DNA of 14,160 bases from Fusobacteriaceae bacterium UBA2433 (GCA_002342785.1 DDQV01000094.1:1-14160); one strand, 5' to 3'; positions 1 through 7,466 are shown, counted from the first letter of the stretch. Notes: generated by a model not told the origin, from the letters alone. Numbers and translations: made by a program.

Positions 1-276
1 ATAGAATTTAGAAAAGAAATAATTTATACTCTTAATGGAGACAGACCTTATACAGGAGAGGGAATTTTATACTACGACAAAGATAATATAGAGAGTAGAG
101 GTTATTCAAAAAATGGTATACCAGATAAAGAATGGATCTACTATTTTTATAATGGAAAGTTAAAAAGAAAAGGAAGTTACAAAAATGGTAAGATGGATGG
201 TCAATGGATCTATTACTATCATAGTGGAGAGATAGAGGGAAAAGTTAATTATAGAGATGGGAAGGAGATTAAATAA
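1..276 (+). CDS. YwqK/MORN-repeat protein, C-terminal part (5' end outside window)
   Basis: The reading frame is open from the first base and ends at TAA 274-276, giving 91 residues with no start inside the window. The protein shows repeated units of the form NGK-x-x-G-x-W-x-Y-Y (for example YSKNGIPDKEWIYYFYNGK and YKNGKMDGQWIYYYHSGE). This is the pattern of the MORN-like repeats in YwqK family proteins, which are often labelled antitoxin without proof of that role. The family is known as a beta-hairpin repeat fold, and its function here is unknown. The frame continues in phase beyond the stop into the short frame ending at 363, so the gene could once have been longer. No partner toxin is visible in the window. 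Confidence is good for the repeat family and low for any biological role. Confidence 0.75.
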   Translation: MEFRKEIIYTLNGDRPYTGEGILYYDKDNIESRGYSKNGIPDKEWIYYFYNGKLKRKGSYKNGKMDGQWIYYYHSGEIEGKVNYRDGKEIK

Positions 277-303
277 AGGATTATATCAGAACAAGAAAAA
301 AAT

Positions 304-487
304 ATGGGAAGAAAAACTTTAGAATTGGATAAAAAAATAAAAGAATCAAAAAGAAAACTATGAAGAAGCAATAAAAAACTATAAAAAAGCAATGGAATTG
401 AATCCAACTCATAAAATATATATAATTACTGGAGAAAGAATAGGTGAGGCAGAAGAAAAATTGAAAGGATTGGAAGAAAAGAAATAG
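304..487 (+). pseudogene. Frameshifted TPR-like gene remnant
   Basis: Two short overlapping frames look like one broken gene. The first runs from ATG 304 to TGA 361-363 and is Lys/Glu rich (ELDKKIKESKRK). The second is open in another frame from 341 to TAG 485-487 and reads NYEEAIKNYKKAMELNP, the A-helix/B-helix signature of a tetratricopeptide repeat, followed by a charged tail. A one-base shift in the A-rich stretch at about 349-357 would join them. No convincing ribosome binding site precedes the TPR part. It lies directly behind the YwqK-type gene, with which it may once have been one gene or operon. The alternative is a sequencing indel in poly-A. No function can be assigned. Confidence 0.5.
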
Positions 488-502
488 ACTCTCTTCTCTA
501 TA

Positions 503-528
503 GTTGGCTTCGACTCCGCTCAGCCAAC
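503..528 (+). repeat. GC-rich palindromic repeat-like hairpin
   Basis: A perfect 7-bp stem (GTTGGCT 503-509 with AGCCAAC 522-528) encloses a 12-base loop with the word CGACTCCGCTC. Its G+C content is far above everything around it. The sequence between the stems resembles short dispersed palindromic elements that many bacterial genomes carry between genes. The resemblance is from memory and the copy number in this genome cannot be seen here. It lacks a following T run, so it is not a standard intrinsic terminator. Confidence 0.5.
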
Positions 529-571
529 GTCTTCACAAAAAGAAATTATGTAAATAAAAAAAGAAATTAGC

Positions 572-658
572 CCCATTAAAAAAATTATGTTAAATGAAGT
601 GTTGTAATTTTTTTTATGGGTGTCTTTTCTTGATTCCGTTCTTTGGACAAGCAAAGAA
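572..658 (+). repeat. Two hairpins upstream of recG, probable dispersed repeat element
   Basis: Arms 572-587 and 605-620 pair over 16 positions with a single mismatch and a 17-base loop (CCCAT plus an A run against a T run plus ATGGG). A second stem lies at 639-658: TTCTTTG 639-645 pairs with CAAAGAA 652-658 around GACAAG. The second hairpin runs up to four bases before the recG ribosome binding site. The first could also work as a terminator for leftward or rightward transcripts because of its A and T tracts. No open reading frame or promoter is evident between 488 and 661. Confidence 0.45.
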
Positions 659-673
659 TGAATGGAGGAACTT

Positions 674-2722
674 ATGTACAAAGACTTATATAATAAAATA
701 GAAACTTTAGAGATAAAAGGTGTAGGAGAAAAAACTATAGGTTCCTTAAAAAATTTAGGAATAAATACTATTATGGATTTGATATTTTTTTTCCCAAGAA
801 CTTATGAAGATAGATCTAATATAAAAAAAATAAGTGAGATTAAATCAGAAGAATATGTAGTGGTTATAGGAAGGATTATCTCAGTAGAAAATAGAAAGAC
901 AAAAACTCGAAAAACTATGACAGTAGCTCGTATTACCGATGGGACAGGGTTCTTAGATTTAGTATGGTTTCAAATGCCATATCTGAAAAAAAGTCTTAAA
1001 ATAGGGGAGGAATATATATTTATTGGAAATGTGAAGAGGGGATATAACTTTCAAATTGCTAGTCCAGAATATAGAAAGTATAATGGAAAATTAAGTGAAG
1101 AGATAAAACCTGTTTATAGCAGTAATAGGAATTTATCACAAAATGGAATAAGAAAAATAATAAAAGATACAATAAAAAAATATATTTCCTTTATAGAAGA
1201 GAATATACCACAAGAGATCCTTAAAGAATATAAATTGATTGAAAGAAGAGAGGCAATTTTAAAGATCCATTTTCCAAAAAAATTTAAGGAGATAGAAGAA
1301 GGAAAAAATAGAATGGCAGTGGAAGAACTCTTAATTTTAGAATTAGGAATTTTGTCTAAAAGGTTTCAACTAGACTTTGATAATAGATCTAAATATAAAT
1401 TAAATGATGACAGACATATGGTAAAAAAATATTTAAATAGTTTAGGGTTTGAATTAACTAATGCACAAAAAAAAGTTATTACAGAGATACATAAAGATTT
1501 ATCTAGTGGAAAGATTGTAAATAGACTGATTCAAGGAGATGTAGGATCAGGGAAAACTATTGTAGTTATTTTAATGTTATTATATCTTGTAGAAAATTCA
1601 TATCAAGGAGTAATAATGGCTCCTACAGAGATTCTAGCTGTTCAACATTATTTATCAATGATAGATGATATGGCTAAGTTAGGAGTGAGAGTAGAAATAT
1701 TTACAGGAAGTATAAAAGGAAAAAAAAGAGAAAAATTATTATCTGAAATAAAGGAGGGAGTAATTGATATAGTAGTGGGAACTCATGCCCTCATAGAAGA
1801 TAATGTAAAGTTTCGTAAATTAGGATTAATTGTAGTTGATGAACAACATAAATTTGGTGTAGAGCAAAGAAAAAAGCTCAGAGATAAGGGAGAAATATCT
1901 AATCTACTAGTTATGAGTGCAACACCTATTCCAAGATCTCTAGCTCTGAGTATCTATGGAGATTTAGATGTTTCTATTATAGATGAGATGCCGCCAGGGA
2001 GGACTCCTATAAAAACTAAGTGGATAGAATCAGATAATGATCTAGAAAAAGCCTATGAATTTATCAGAAAACAGTTGCTTAAAGGAAGGCAAGGATATAT
2101 TGTAGCGCCTCTTATTGAAGAAAGTGAAAAAATGGCTGCTACATCTGCTACAGAACTTTATGAAGATATGTTAAATAGATTTCCAGAATTTGAGATTGGC
2201 CTCTTACATGGTAAGATGAAAAATAAAGAAAAAGAAGAGATCATGAGTAAATTTAAAAAAAATAAGTTACAATTATTGATAGCGACTACAGTTATAGAGG
2301 TAGGAGTAAATGTACCTAATGCTACTATTATGATGATAACAAATGCTAATAGATTTGGATTGGCAGGATTACATCAACTTCGTGGAAGGGTAGGAAGAGG
2401 AAAGTATAAATCTTATTGTTTTTTAGTAGCTAAGACAGATAATGATATTTCTAAATCTAGATTAAAAGTTATGGAATCAACTACAGATGGGTTTTTAATA
2501 GCAGAGGAAGATTTAAAACTTCGTAAACCTGGAGAAATATTTGGAACACGTCAAAGTGGATTATCAGATTTAAGATTTGTAGATATAGTTCATGATGTAA
2601 AAACTATAAAATTAGTCAGAGATATTTCTATAAAATATTTAAAAAAAAATAAAGGCGAGATACAAGAAGATACATTGAGGATAGATATAGTAGAAAAATT
2701 TAAAGTAAATGAGATTGGATAG
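674..2722 (+). CDS. recG: ATP-dependent DNA helicase RecG
   Basis: RecG is a superfamily 2 double-strand DNA translocase that regresses stalled replication forks and processes branched recombination intermediates in the cytoplasm. The 682-residue product has the family's usual length. An N-terminal wedge/OB-fold region carries helix-hairpin-helix-like GVGEKT early on. The motor shows Walker A GDVGSGKT at 288-295, the DEQH box at 389-392, SATPIPRSLA (motif III), TTVIEVG at about 538-544 (motif V) and QLRGRVGRG at 568-576 (motif VI), followed by the C-terminal part that contacts the motor. I chose ATG 674 because GGAGG at 664-668 lies five bases upstream. An earlier in-frame ATG at 662 overlaps that Shine-Dalgarno sequence and would have none of its own. 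It is intact and not obviously in an operon with proS, which has its own promoter. No promoter for recG was recognised. Confidence 0.97.
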   Translation: MYKDLYNKIETLEIKGVGEKTIGSLKNLGINTIMDLIFFFPRTYEDRSNIKKISEIKSEEYVVVIGRIISVENRKTKTRKTMTVARITDGTGFLDLVWFQMPYLKKSLKIGEEYIFIGNVKRGYNFQIASPEYRKYNGKLSEEIKPVYSSNRNLSQNGIRKIIKDTIKKYISFIEENIPQEILKEYKLIERREAILKIHFPKKFKEIEEGKNRMAVEELLILELGILSKRFQLDFDNRSKYKLNDDRHMVKKYLNSLGFELTNAQKKVITEIHKDLSSGKIVNRLIQGDVGSGKTIVVILMLLYLVENSYQGVIMAPTEILAVQHYLSMIDDMAKLGVRVEIFTGSIKGKKREKLLSEIKEGVIDIVVGTHALIEDNVKFRKLGLIVVDEQHKFGVEQRKKLRDKGEISNLLVMSATPIPRSLALSIYGDLDVSIIDEMPPGRTPIKTKWIESDNDLEKAYEFIRKQLLKGRQGYIVAPLIEESEKMAATSATELYEDMLNRFPEFEIGLLHGKMKNKEKEEIMSKFKKNKLQLLIATTVIEVGVNVPNATIMMITNANRFGLAGLHQLRGRVGRGKYKSYCFLVAKTDNDISKSRLKVMESTTDGFLIAEEDLKLRKPGEIFGTRQSGLSDLRFVDIVHDVKTIKLVRDISIKYLKKNKGEIQEDTLRIDIVEKFKVNEIG

Positions 2723-2761
2723 GAGTAAATTTACCAAAGATATTTAATATAAATAAAAATT

Positions 2762-2790
2762 TTGATAAACCAAAACAAACTTGATATAAT
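2762..2790 (+). promoter_or_regulatory. Sigma-70-type promoter of proS
   Basis: TTGATA at 2762-2767 and a perfect TATAAT at 2785-2790 are separated by 17 bases, nearly the vegetative sigma consensus. Transcription would start near 2797, leaving a leader of about 80 nt. I see no T-box motif in this leader, so regulation by uncharged tRNA is not supported. Confidence 0.75.
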
Positions 2791-2875
2791 GATAGATAAG
2801 AAAAAAATTACAAAATAATTTGAAATTCTTGATAGAAGATGAAATTTAATTAAAGTATTAGGAGGATTATATCGT

Positions 2876-4597
2876 ATGAGATTCAGTAAAATGTATGCAA
2901 AGACACTAAAAGAAACACCAAAAGATGCTGAGGTAGTTAGTCATCAATTGATGTTAAGATCAGGAATGATAAAAAAATTAGCAAGTGGGATCTACACATA
3001 CCTCCCTTTAGGGTATAGAGCCTTAAGAAAAGTAGAAGCAATAACAAGAGAAGAAATGGAAAATGCAGGATCACAAGAAATATTTATGCCAGTATTACAA
3101 CCGGCAGAATTATGGAAAGAAACAGGTAGATGGGATGCAATGGGACCTGAGATGATGAGGCTTAAAGACAGACATGAGAGAGATTTTATACTAGGTCCTA
3201 CTCATGAAGAAGTAATTACAGATATAATTAGAAATGATATATCTTCATATAAATCTTTACCTCTTAGTCTTTACCAAATTCAAACTAAATTTAGAGATGA
3301 AAGAAGACCTAGATTTGGACTTATGAGAGGAAGAGAGTTCTTAATGAAAGATGCTTATTCTTTTCATGCAACTGATGAATCTTTAGATGATGAATTTGAA
3401 AATATGAAAGCTGCTTATTCTAGAATTTTTGAAAGATGTGGACTTAAATTTAGATCTGTAGAAGCAGATTCAGGAGCTATTGGTGGAAGTGGATCACAAG
3501 AATTTCACGTTTTGGCAGAATCTGGTGAAGATGAGATAATCTATTGCAACACTTGTGGATATGCAGCTAATCTTGAAAAAGCAGAAAGTGTTATCAAAGA
3601 AAAAAAAGATGAAATTAAAGAAGAATTAGCAGAGATAGAATTAAGAGATACTCCTAATATTGCTAAGATCGATGATGTTTGTGAGTATTTTGGAATCCCT
3701 GCTTCAAAAACTGTAAAAGCTATAACTTATATGGATACATTGTCATTAAAATCATATATGGTTTTACAAAGAGGAGATTATGAGATAAATGAGGTTAAAC
3801 TTAAAAACTTATTAGATGAAACTGATCTAGTTATGTTAAGTGATACTGATTTAGCTGCTTATAACTTGAAAAAAGGATTTATGGGACCATATAATATTGA
3901 TCTAGGAGATATGATTCTTGTTGCTGATGAAAGTGTAACTAAGATCATAAACCATACTGCTGGTGGAAATCAAGTGGATACTCATTATATGAATGTAAAT
4001 TATGGTAGAGATTATACTGCTGATATCGTAGGAGATGTTAGAAGTGTAAAAGCTGGAGAAGGGTGTCCTAGATGTAATGATGGGAAATTAGAAAGTGCTA
4101 GAGGAATAGAAGCTGGACATGTATTTAAACTTGGAAAAAAATATTCTGAAAGTATGGGTGCTACATATTTAGATGAAAATGGGAAAACAAAAACTATGAC
4201 TATGGGATGTTATGGTATTGGAGTTTCTAGAACTATGGCAGCTGCAATAGAACAAAATAATGATGAAAATGGAATTATTTGGCCTATGTCAATAGCTCCT
4301 TATTTAGTAGATGTAATTCCTGCTAATATAAAAGATGCAGATCAGTTAGAACTAGCAGAAAGATTATATGCTGAATTATTAGCTAAAAATATCGATACTG
4401 TAATAGATGATAGAAAAGAAAGACCAGGATTTAAATTTAAAGATGCAGATTTAATCGGATTCCCTATTAAATTAATAGTTGGAAGAGGAGCTAAAGATGG
4501 ATTAGTAGAAGTTAAAATTAGAAGAACTAATGAATCTTTTGAAGTAAAAGCAGAAGAAGTAATTTCATTTGTTCAAGAAATAATAGCTAAAGGTTAA
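2876..4597 (+). CDS. proS: Prolyl-tRNA synthetase (bacterial type with editing insertion)
   Basis: This class II aminoacyl-tRNA synthetase joins proline to tRNA-Pro in the cytoplasm. The 573-residue length fits the bacterial form. Class II motif 2 is FRDERRPRFG starting at 139, with GREFLMKDAYSFH close behind, and motif 3 is GCYGIGVSR at 444-452. Between them lies the INS domain (about 225-400), which in this family hydrolyses mischarged Ala-tRNA; it includes the SKTVKAITY segment. Cys pairs C224/C227 and C397/C400 flank the insertion, as in the family pattern CxxC...CPxC. The C-terminal anticodon-binding domain contains DRKERPGFKFKDADLIG. AGGAGG at 2860-2865 is 10 bases before ATG. The gene is monocistronic by its flanking promoter and terminator. 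Nothing is missing or unusual. Confidence 0.98.
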   Translation: MRFSKMYAKTLKETPKDAEVVSHQLMLRSGMIKKLASGIYTYLPLGYRALRKVEAITREEMENAGSQEIFMPVLQPAELWKETGRWDAMGPEMMRLKDRHERDFILGPTHEEVITDIIRNDISSYKSLPLSLYQIQTKFRDERRPRFGLMRGREFLMKDAYSFHATDESLDDEFENMKAAYSRIFERCGLKFRSVEADSGAIGGSGSQEFHVLAESGEDEIIYCNTCGYAANLEKAESVIKEKKDEIKEELAEIELRDTPNIAKIDDVCEYFGIPASKTVKAITYMDTLSLKSYMVLQRGDYEINEVKLKNLLDETDLVMLSDTDLAAYNLKKGFMGPYNIDLGDMILVADESVTKIINHTAGGNQVDTHYMNVNYGRDYTADIVGDVRSVKAGEGCPRCNDGKLESARGIEAGHVFKLGKKYSESMGATYLDENGKTKTMTMGCYGIGVSRTMAAAIEQNNDENGIIWPMSIAPYLVDVIPANIKDADQLELAERLYAELLAKNIDTVIDDRKERPGFKFKDADLIGFPIKLIVGRGAKDGLVEVKIRRTNESFEVKAEEVISFVQEIIAKG

Positions 4598-4604
4598 GTA
4601 AATG

Positions 4605-4633
4605 AAAAAGGAACTCTTTAGAGTTCCTTTTTT
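4605..4633 (+). terminator. Intrinsic terminator of proS
   Basis: A 12-bp perfect stem (4605-4616 with 4621-4632) has the 4-base loop TTTA and merges into a six-T run at 4628-4633. It begins 7 bases after the proS stop codon. The A-rich 5' arm would also let it terminate leftward transcripts. Confidence 0.9.
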
Positions 4634-4636
4634 CAT

Positions 4637-5075
4637 AGATAGATAGTTAAAAATACATTAAATATACTAACAGAAATACAATATTTTTTTATTCTAGTAC
4701 TTTCATTTCTTTAAATTTTCATAAATTTTACCTCTAAGGTATTGGATAACCAACTGATCAATAATTTTTTTAGTTGTTATTCAATAAGTTAGTTGAATAT
4801 TCATTTTTTTAAAATGAATATTTTGAAGATTAAAGTCTAAAATTATAACTAATAACTCTCAATAGTTATTGGTTATTTAAATATAAGTTTTATCTTTTTT
4901 CTACAACTAGTTGTTTTACTAATAATTACTTGTTACATATAACTTATGAGATGTTTTATACCTATTCTATTACTTTTGCTATTTTCAAAATACATTTTTA
5001 CAAAAAACTTAAATCTTAACAATAATCACTGACATCAATTAAAATTAACTCTTTGAAACTATTAACTATCTATCT
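4637..5075. repeat. Gene-free stretch bounded by a 14-bp inverted repeat (possible MITE-like element)
   Basis: AGATAGATAGTTAA at 4637-4650 is repeated in inverted orientation as TTAACTATCTATCT at 5062-5075. Inside are no credible reading frames but several self-complementary segments: 4796-4807 with 4811-4822 (12 bp, loop TTT); 4845-4857 with 4864-4876 (13 pairs including one G-U); and the 12-bp palindrome ACAACTAGTTGT at 4903-4914. The length of 439 bp, the inverted ends and the lack of genes would suit a non-autonomous mobile element. No target-site duplication is visible, however, and the extreme AT content makes chance repeats more likely. Apart from this and the promoter at 5171, I see nothing in 4634-5343. 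Confidence 0.3.
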
Positions 5076-5170
5076 TAATATATTATTACACCAAAAAAAA
5101 TAAAAAGTCAAGTTTTTTATTAAAAATAAAAAAATATGTTTCTATATGGTATTTTAAGTTATTTGTTACA

Positions 5171-5199
5171 TTGACTTAGAATGAATAATGGTGTAAAAT
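5171..5199 (+). promoter_or_regulatory. Promoter of the outer membrane barrel gene
   Basis: TTGACT at 5171-5176 and TAAAAT at 5194-5199 are spaced by 17 bases, both one mismatch from consensus. Transcription from about 5206 would give an unusually long AT-rich leader of roughly 138 nt before ATG 5344, which leaves room for post-transcriptional control such as an antisense small RNA. No specific site was identified. GGTGTAA 5190-5196 over the -10 is the inverted copy of TTACACC 5086-5092. Confidence 0.6.
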
Positions 5200-5343
5200 T
5201 TTAAAAGAAACTAAACCTAAAGAAAGATAGCTTTTTTAAATTAGTTGAAAGTATTATTATGATATTTATTATGAAAAAATAATGAATAAGCATAATATAA
5301 ATAAATTAAGAATAATATTTTAAATAAAATTGAGGAGATGTCT

Positions 5344-5919
5344 ATGAAAAAATTATATTTATTGGTATTTTTTATATATTCTGTTTTAAGTTTAGCAGAA
5401 GATTCAGATAAAATAGAATTTAGGATAGGAGGAAACTTAATCGGTAAATATAAAACTATTAGTACAGCTAATTTTAAAAATGATAGTGAGCCTAAAGGTG
5501 TAGGATATGAATTTATTGTAGAAATAGTCCATGAACCTATTCCAAGTTTGATTACCGGTTTAGGAATAGGCTATCAAAGAGAAAGTGAAGTGGAAGTAGA
5601 CGGTAAAAATTATAATACTATTGATACCATACCTATTTATGCAGTTGTAAAATATAGATTTAACGAACAAGGAATATATAAACCATATGTAAAATTAAAT
5701 CTTGGAATGTCTGTGCCTTATACTCGTTCAGATTTAGATAGAACCAATGTTACAGGAAAAACAGGAATTTATTATTCTTTAGGTGGGGGAATAGAATATA
5801 AAAATATGATTGTCGATCTTAGTTATCAATATAATGAAAATAAATTAGATGGGAAATATGATGGTAATATAAAATTTTCAAGGTTGACATTAGGAATAGG
5901 TTATAGGTTAGACATATAA
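5344..5919 (+). CDS. Small beta-barrel outer membrane protein
   Basis: The 191-residue product starts with a signal peptide (MKK, hydrophobic LYLLVFFIYSVLSLA, probable cleavage after A18). The mature part is built of alternating polar/hydrophobic stretches rich in Tyr and Gly, such as GLGIGYQRE, YAVVKYRF, YVKLNLGMS, YYSLGGGIEY and LTLGIGYRLDI. This matches an OmpA/OmpW-like 8-stranded barrel with a beta-strand at the C-terminus. It would sit in the outer membrane, and no peptidoglycan-binding domain is present. ATG 5344 is preferred: GAGGAG at 5332-5337 is six bases upstream, whereas ATG 5338 touches that site. It has its own promoter and ends in a shared terminator. A specific cargo or adhesive role cannot be read from the sequence. 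Confidence 0.8.
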   Translation: MKKLYLLVFFIYSVLSLAEDSDKIEFRIGGNLIGKYKTISTANFKNDSEPKGVGYEFIVEIVHEPIPSLITGLGIGYQRESEVEVDGKNYNTIDTIPIYAVVKYRFNEQGIYKPYVKLNLGMSVPYTRSDLDRTNVTGKTGIYYSLGGGIEYKNMIVDLSYQYNENKLDGKYDGNIKFSRLTLGIGYRLDI

Positions 5920-5927
5920 AAAAATAT

Positions 5928-5968
5928 AAAAAAAACTGAAAACTATATTAGTTTCAGTTTTTTTTTTT
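5928..5968. terminator. Bidirectional terminator between convergent genes
   Basis: An A run (5928-5935) and CTGAAA pair with TTTCAG (5952-5957) and a run of eleven T (5958-5968). One bulged A at 5942 and the pairs 5943-5944 with 5950-5951 extend the stem. Plus-strand transcripts see the T run and minus-strand transcripts see the complement of the A run. The hairpin's right arm includes the stop codon (5956-5954) and the last codons of the minus-strand gene. Confidence 0.8.
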
Positions 5969-6628
5969 GAATGGTAAATACATCAATGAAAATAAAATTA
6001 TCATTATAATCTCTAAAGAAATTATATAATATGGCCAGGGGCCTAAAAAATCCATAGGGCTCGAGATGGGTTTTTTCTTTAAAAACATATAATTAGTATT
6101 TAAAAAGAAATTAAGTGGAAATAATACTATCATTATTTCGTTAATGTAAATAAATGATTTTTTTAGTGCTTTGAAAGTAATGGTAAATTTGAAATATTTT
6201 AAGCTATAAAATACAGCAAAATAAATATAGTAATGTGTAACAAAAAAACTAATATTTGAATAATTAGGAAATACAACTCTTATATCCGGTGTCAAAATAG
6301 CCAGGATAGCTCCTATACTCCAAAAATATACAAGATGGAAAAGTTTATTAGATCTAAGTATCATCATAAAAGCTGCTAAGATAAGGGTATAATTACATAG
6401 ATTAAATGGTAAAAGATTGAGAAGTGGCTCTTTAAAGATAATGTATCTATAAATTAATTCAATCAATTTTTCTACTAAAATAAAATATCCTGAAAGCTTA
6501 GCAAAATTGTTTATATTGAGTTTAAATATTTGAGGTAAATAAAGGATAAAAAAAGTTAGACCTCCATAACCTAAAATATAAAAAAAGTGTTCAATGCTAA
6601 ATAATGTAAATTCTCTAATTATAATCAC
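5954..6628 (-). CDS. YwaF/TMEM164-type integral membrane protein (TIGR02206-like)
   Basis: The 224-residue protein has about seven hydrophobic segments and sits in the cytoplasmic membrane. Several conserved family landmarks are visible: FSIEH at 10-14, LPFNLC at 73-78, GAILAILTPD at 106-115, FFVTHYY at 128-134, NTNYMFLKKKP at 177-187 and DFLGPWPYYI at 193-202. These match the YwaF family of Bacillus; the human relative TMEM164 has been reported as a lipid acyltransferase, so C78 and H132 are candidate active-site residues (inference). The start is a GTG at 6628-6626 directly after the TAG stop of the RNase HI gene. It has only a weak ribosome binding site of its own, so translation is probably coupled. 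The C-terminal KKKN is encoded by the terminator T run. Enzymatic function in bacteria is uncertain. Confidence 0.8.
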   Translation of the reverse strand: MIIIREFTLFSIEHFFYILGYGGLTFFILYLPQIFKLNINNFAKLSGYFILVEKLIELIYRYIIFKEPLLNLLPFNLCNYTLILAAFMMILRSNKLFHLVYFWSIGAILAILTPDIRVVFPNYSNISFFVTHYYIYFAVFYSLKYFKFTITFKALKKSFIYINEIMIVLFPLNFFLNTNYMFLKKKPISSPMDFLGPWPYYIISLEIIMIILFSLMYLPFKKKN

Positions 6629-7411
6629 CTACTTATGAAATCCTAAATCTGAAGGATTAATATCTCCTGAAACATGATGGATACTTCCTCCTAATTTTTC
6701 AAACTCTTTTCGAAGTTTTACTACTTTTTTGGCCAATTCAACAGTATCAGTATTTAAATTTTTTACTTTTATATATCCTTTTGACCAATATTCTATGATC
6801 AATTTACTGTCACCATAGATCTTTTTTTTATTAGATTTTATAGCTATATTTAGTGCAATATAACATCCTAAAAGTTCCCCAAAATTATTTGTACTTCCTG
6901 GTTTGGTGAGGTAGTTATCAAATTCGTTGATCTTTTCTTGGGAAAGAAAATGATGTAAGATAGATTTTCCATATTTGTCAGTTACCCTGACTTCTGTACC
7001 AATACCACGACCGGTTCCAGCATCAAAATATATTCCTTGGGGCAATTTATCTTGGAGCATTTGTTTTGTTTCGTAGACTCCTCCAGTGTTTATCCAATTC
7101 TCAGCTTCTTTACGACTTTTAAATGATTTATAACGGACATCTCCCCCACGAGTAAGAATTTTACATTCATCCCAATTATTAGTGATCACACCAGTATTTG
7201 ATTGTGTATAAAAGCAGGCATAAAATTTATCTGATTTTTTTTCATAATTTCCACCTGTACCTAACCATTTTTCAGCTTCTAATTTAGTTAAAAACCCTTT
7301 ATATCGAGCTTTTTTTCCTTTAACTTTTTTTTGACATTCTGGCCAAGAGTTCAGTATACCAGTCTCATTTATATTTTCAATTACATACGCATAATATTTA
7401 TTTTTTGCCAT
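6629..7411 (-). CDS. rnhA: Ribonuclease HI with two N-terminal hybrid-binding domains
   Basis: This enzyme cuts the RNA strand of RNA-DNA hybrids (R-loops, primers) in the cytoplasm. Two viroplasmin/HBD domains come first, about 5-56 and 62-114, each with Tyr-rich strands and a final GTGGxYE or NTGGVYE signature (GTGGNYE at 51-57, NTGGVYE at 108-114). The RNase H domain follows from about 125, with the four acidic catalytic residues D130 (YFDAGTG), E179 (NNFGEL), D201 (YGDSKL) and D255 (NPSDLGF). The chain stops five residues after D255, typical of the viroplasmin-RNase H type. Most bacterial RNases HI have one or no HBD, so the duplication is notable. AGGAG lies about 8 bases before ATG (7411). 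It shares a transcript with the membrane protein gene, whose start abuts this stop. Confidence 0.9.
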   Translation of the reverse strand: MAKNKYYAYVIENINETGILNSWPECQKKVKGKKARYKGFLTKLEAEKWLGTGGNYEKKSDKFYACFYTQSNTGVITNNWDECKILTRGGDVRYKSFKSRKEAENWINTGGVYETKQMLQDKLPQGIYFDAGTGRGIGTEVRVTDKYGKSILHHFLSQEKINEFDNYLTKPGSTNNFGELLGCYIALNIAIKSNKKKIYGDSKLIIEYWSKGYIKVKNLNTDTVELAKKVVKLRKEFEKLGGSIHHVSGDINPSDLGFHK

Positions 7412-7466
7412 TATTATCTCCTAGTTTTTATATTATATAGATTTTATGATTATTATATTTTTAGTT

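Noticed and set aside
1..487. Toxin-antitoxin module
   Set aside because: YwqK-type proteins are often labelled antitoxins, but no toxin gene is visible and the neighbour is a TPR-like remnant.
662..673. ATG 662 as recG start
   Set aside because: It overlaps the GGAGG that serves ATG 674 and has no ribosome binding site of its own.
2797..2875. T-box leader before proS
   Set aside because: The leader is about 80 nt with no specifier loop, T-box sequence or terminator-antiterminator pair.
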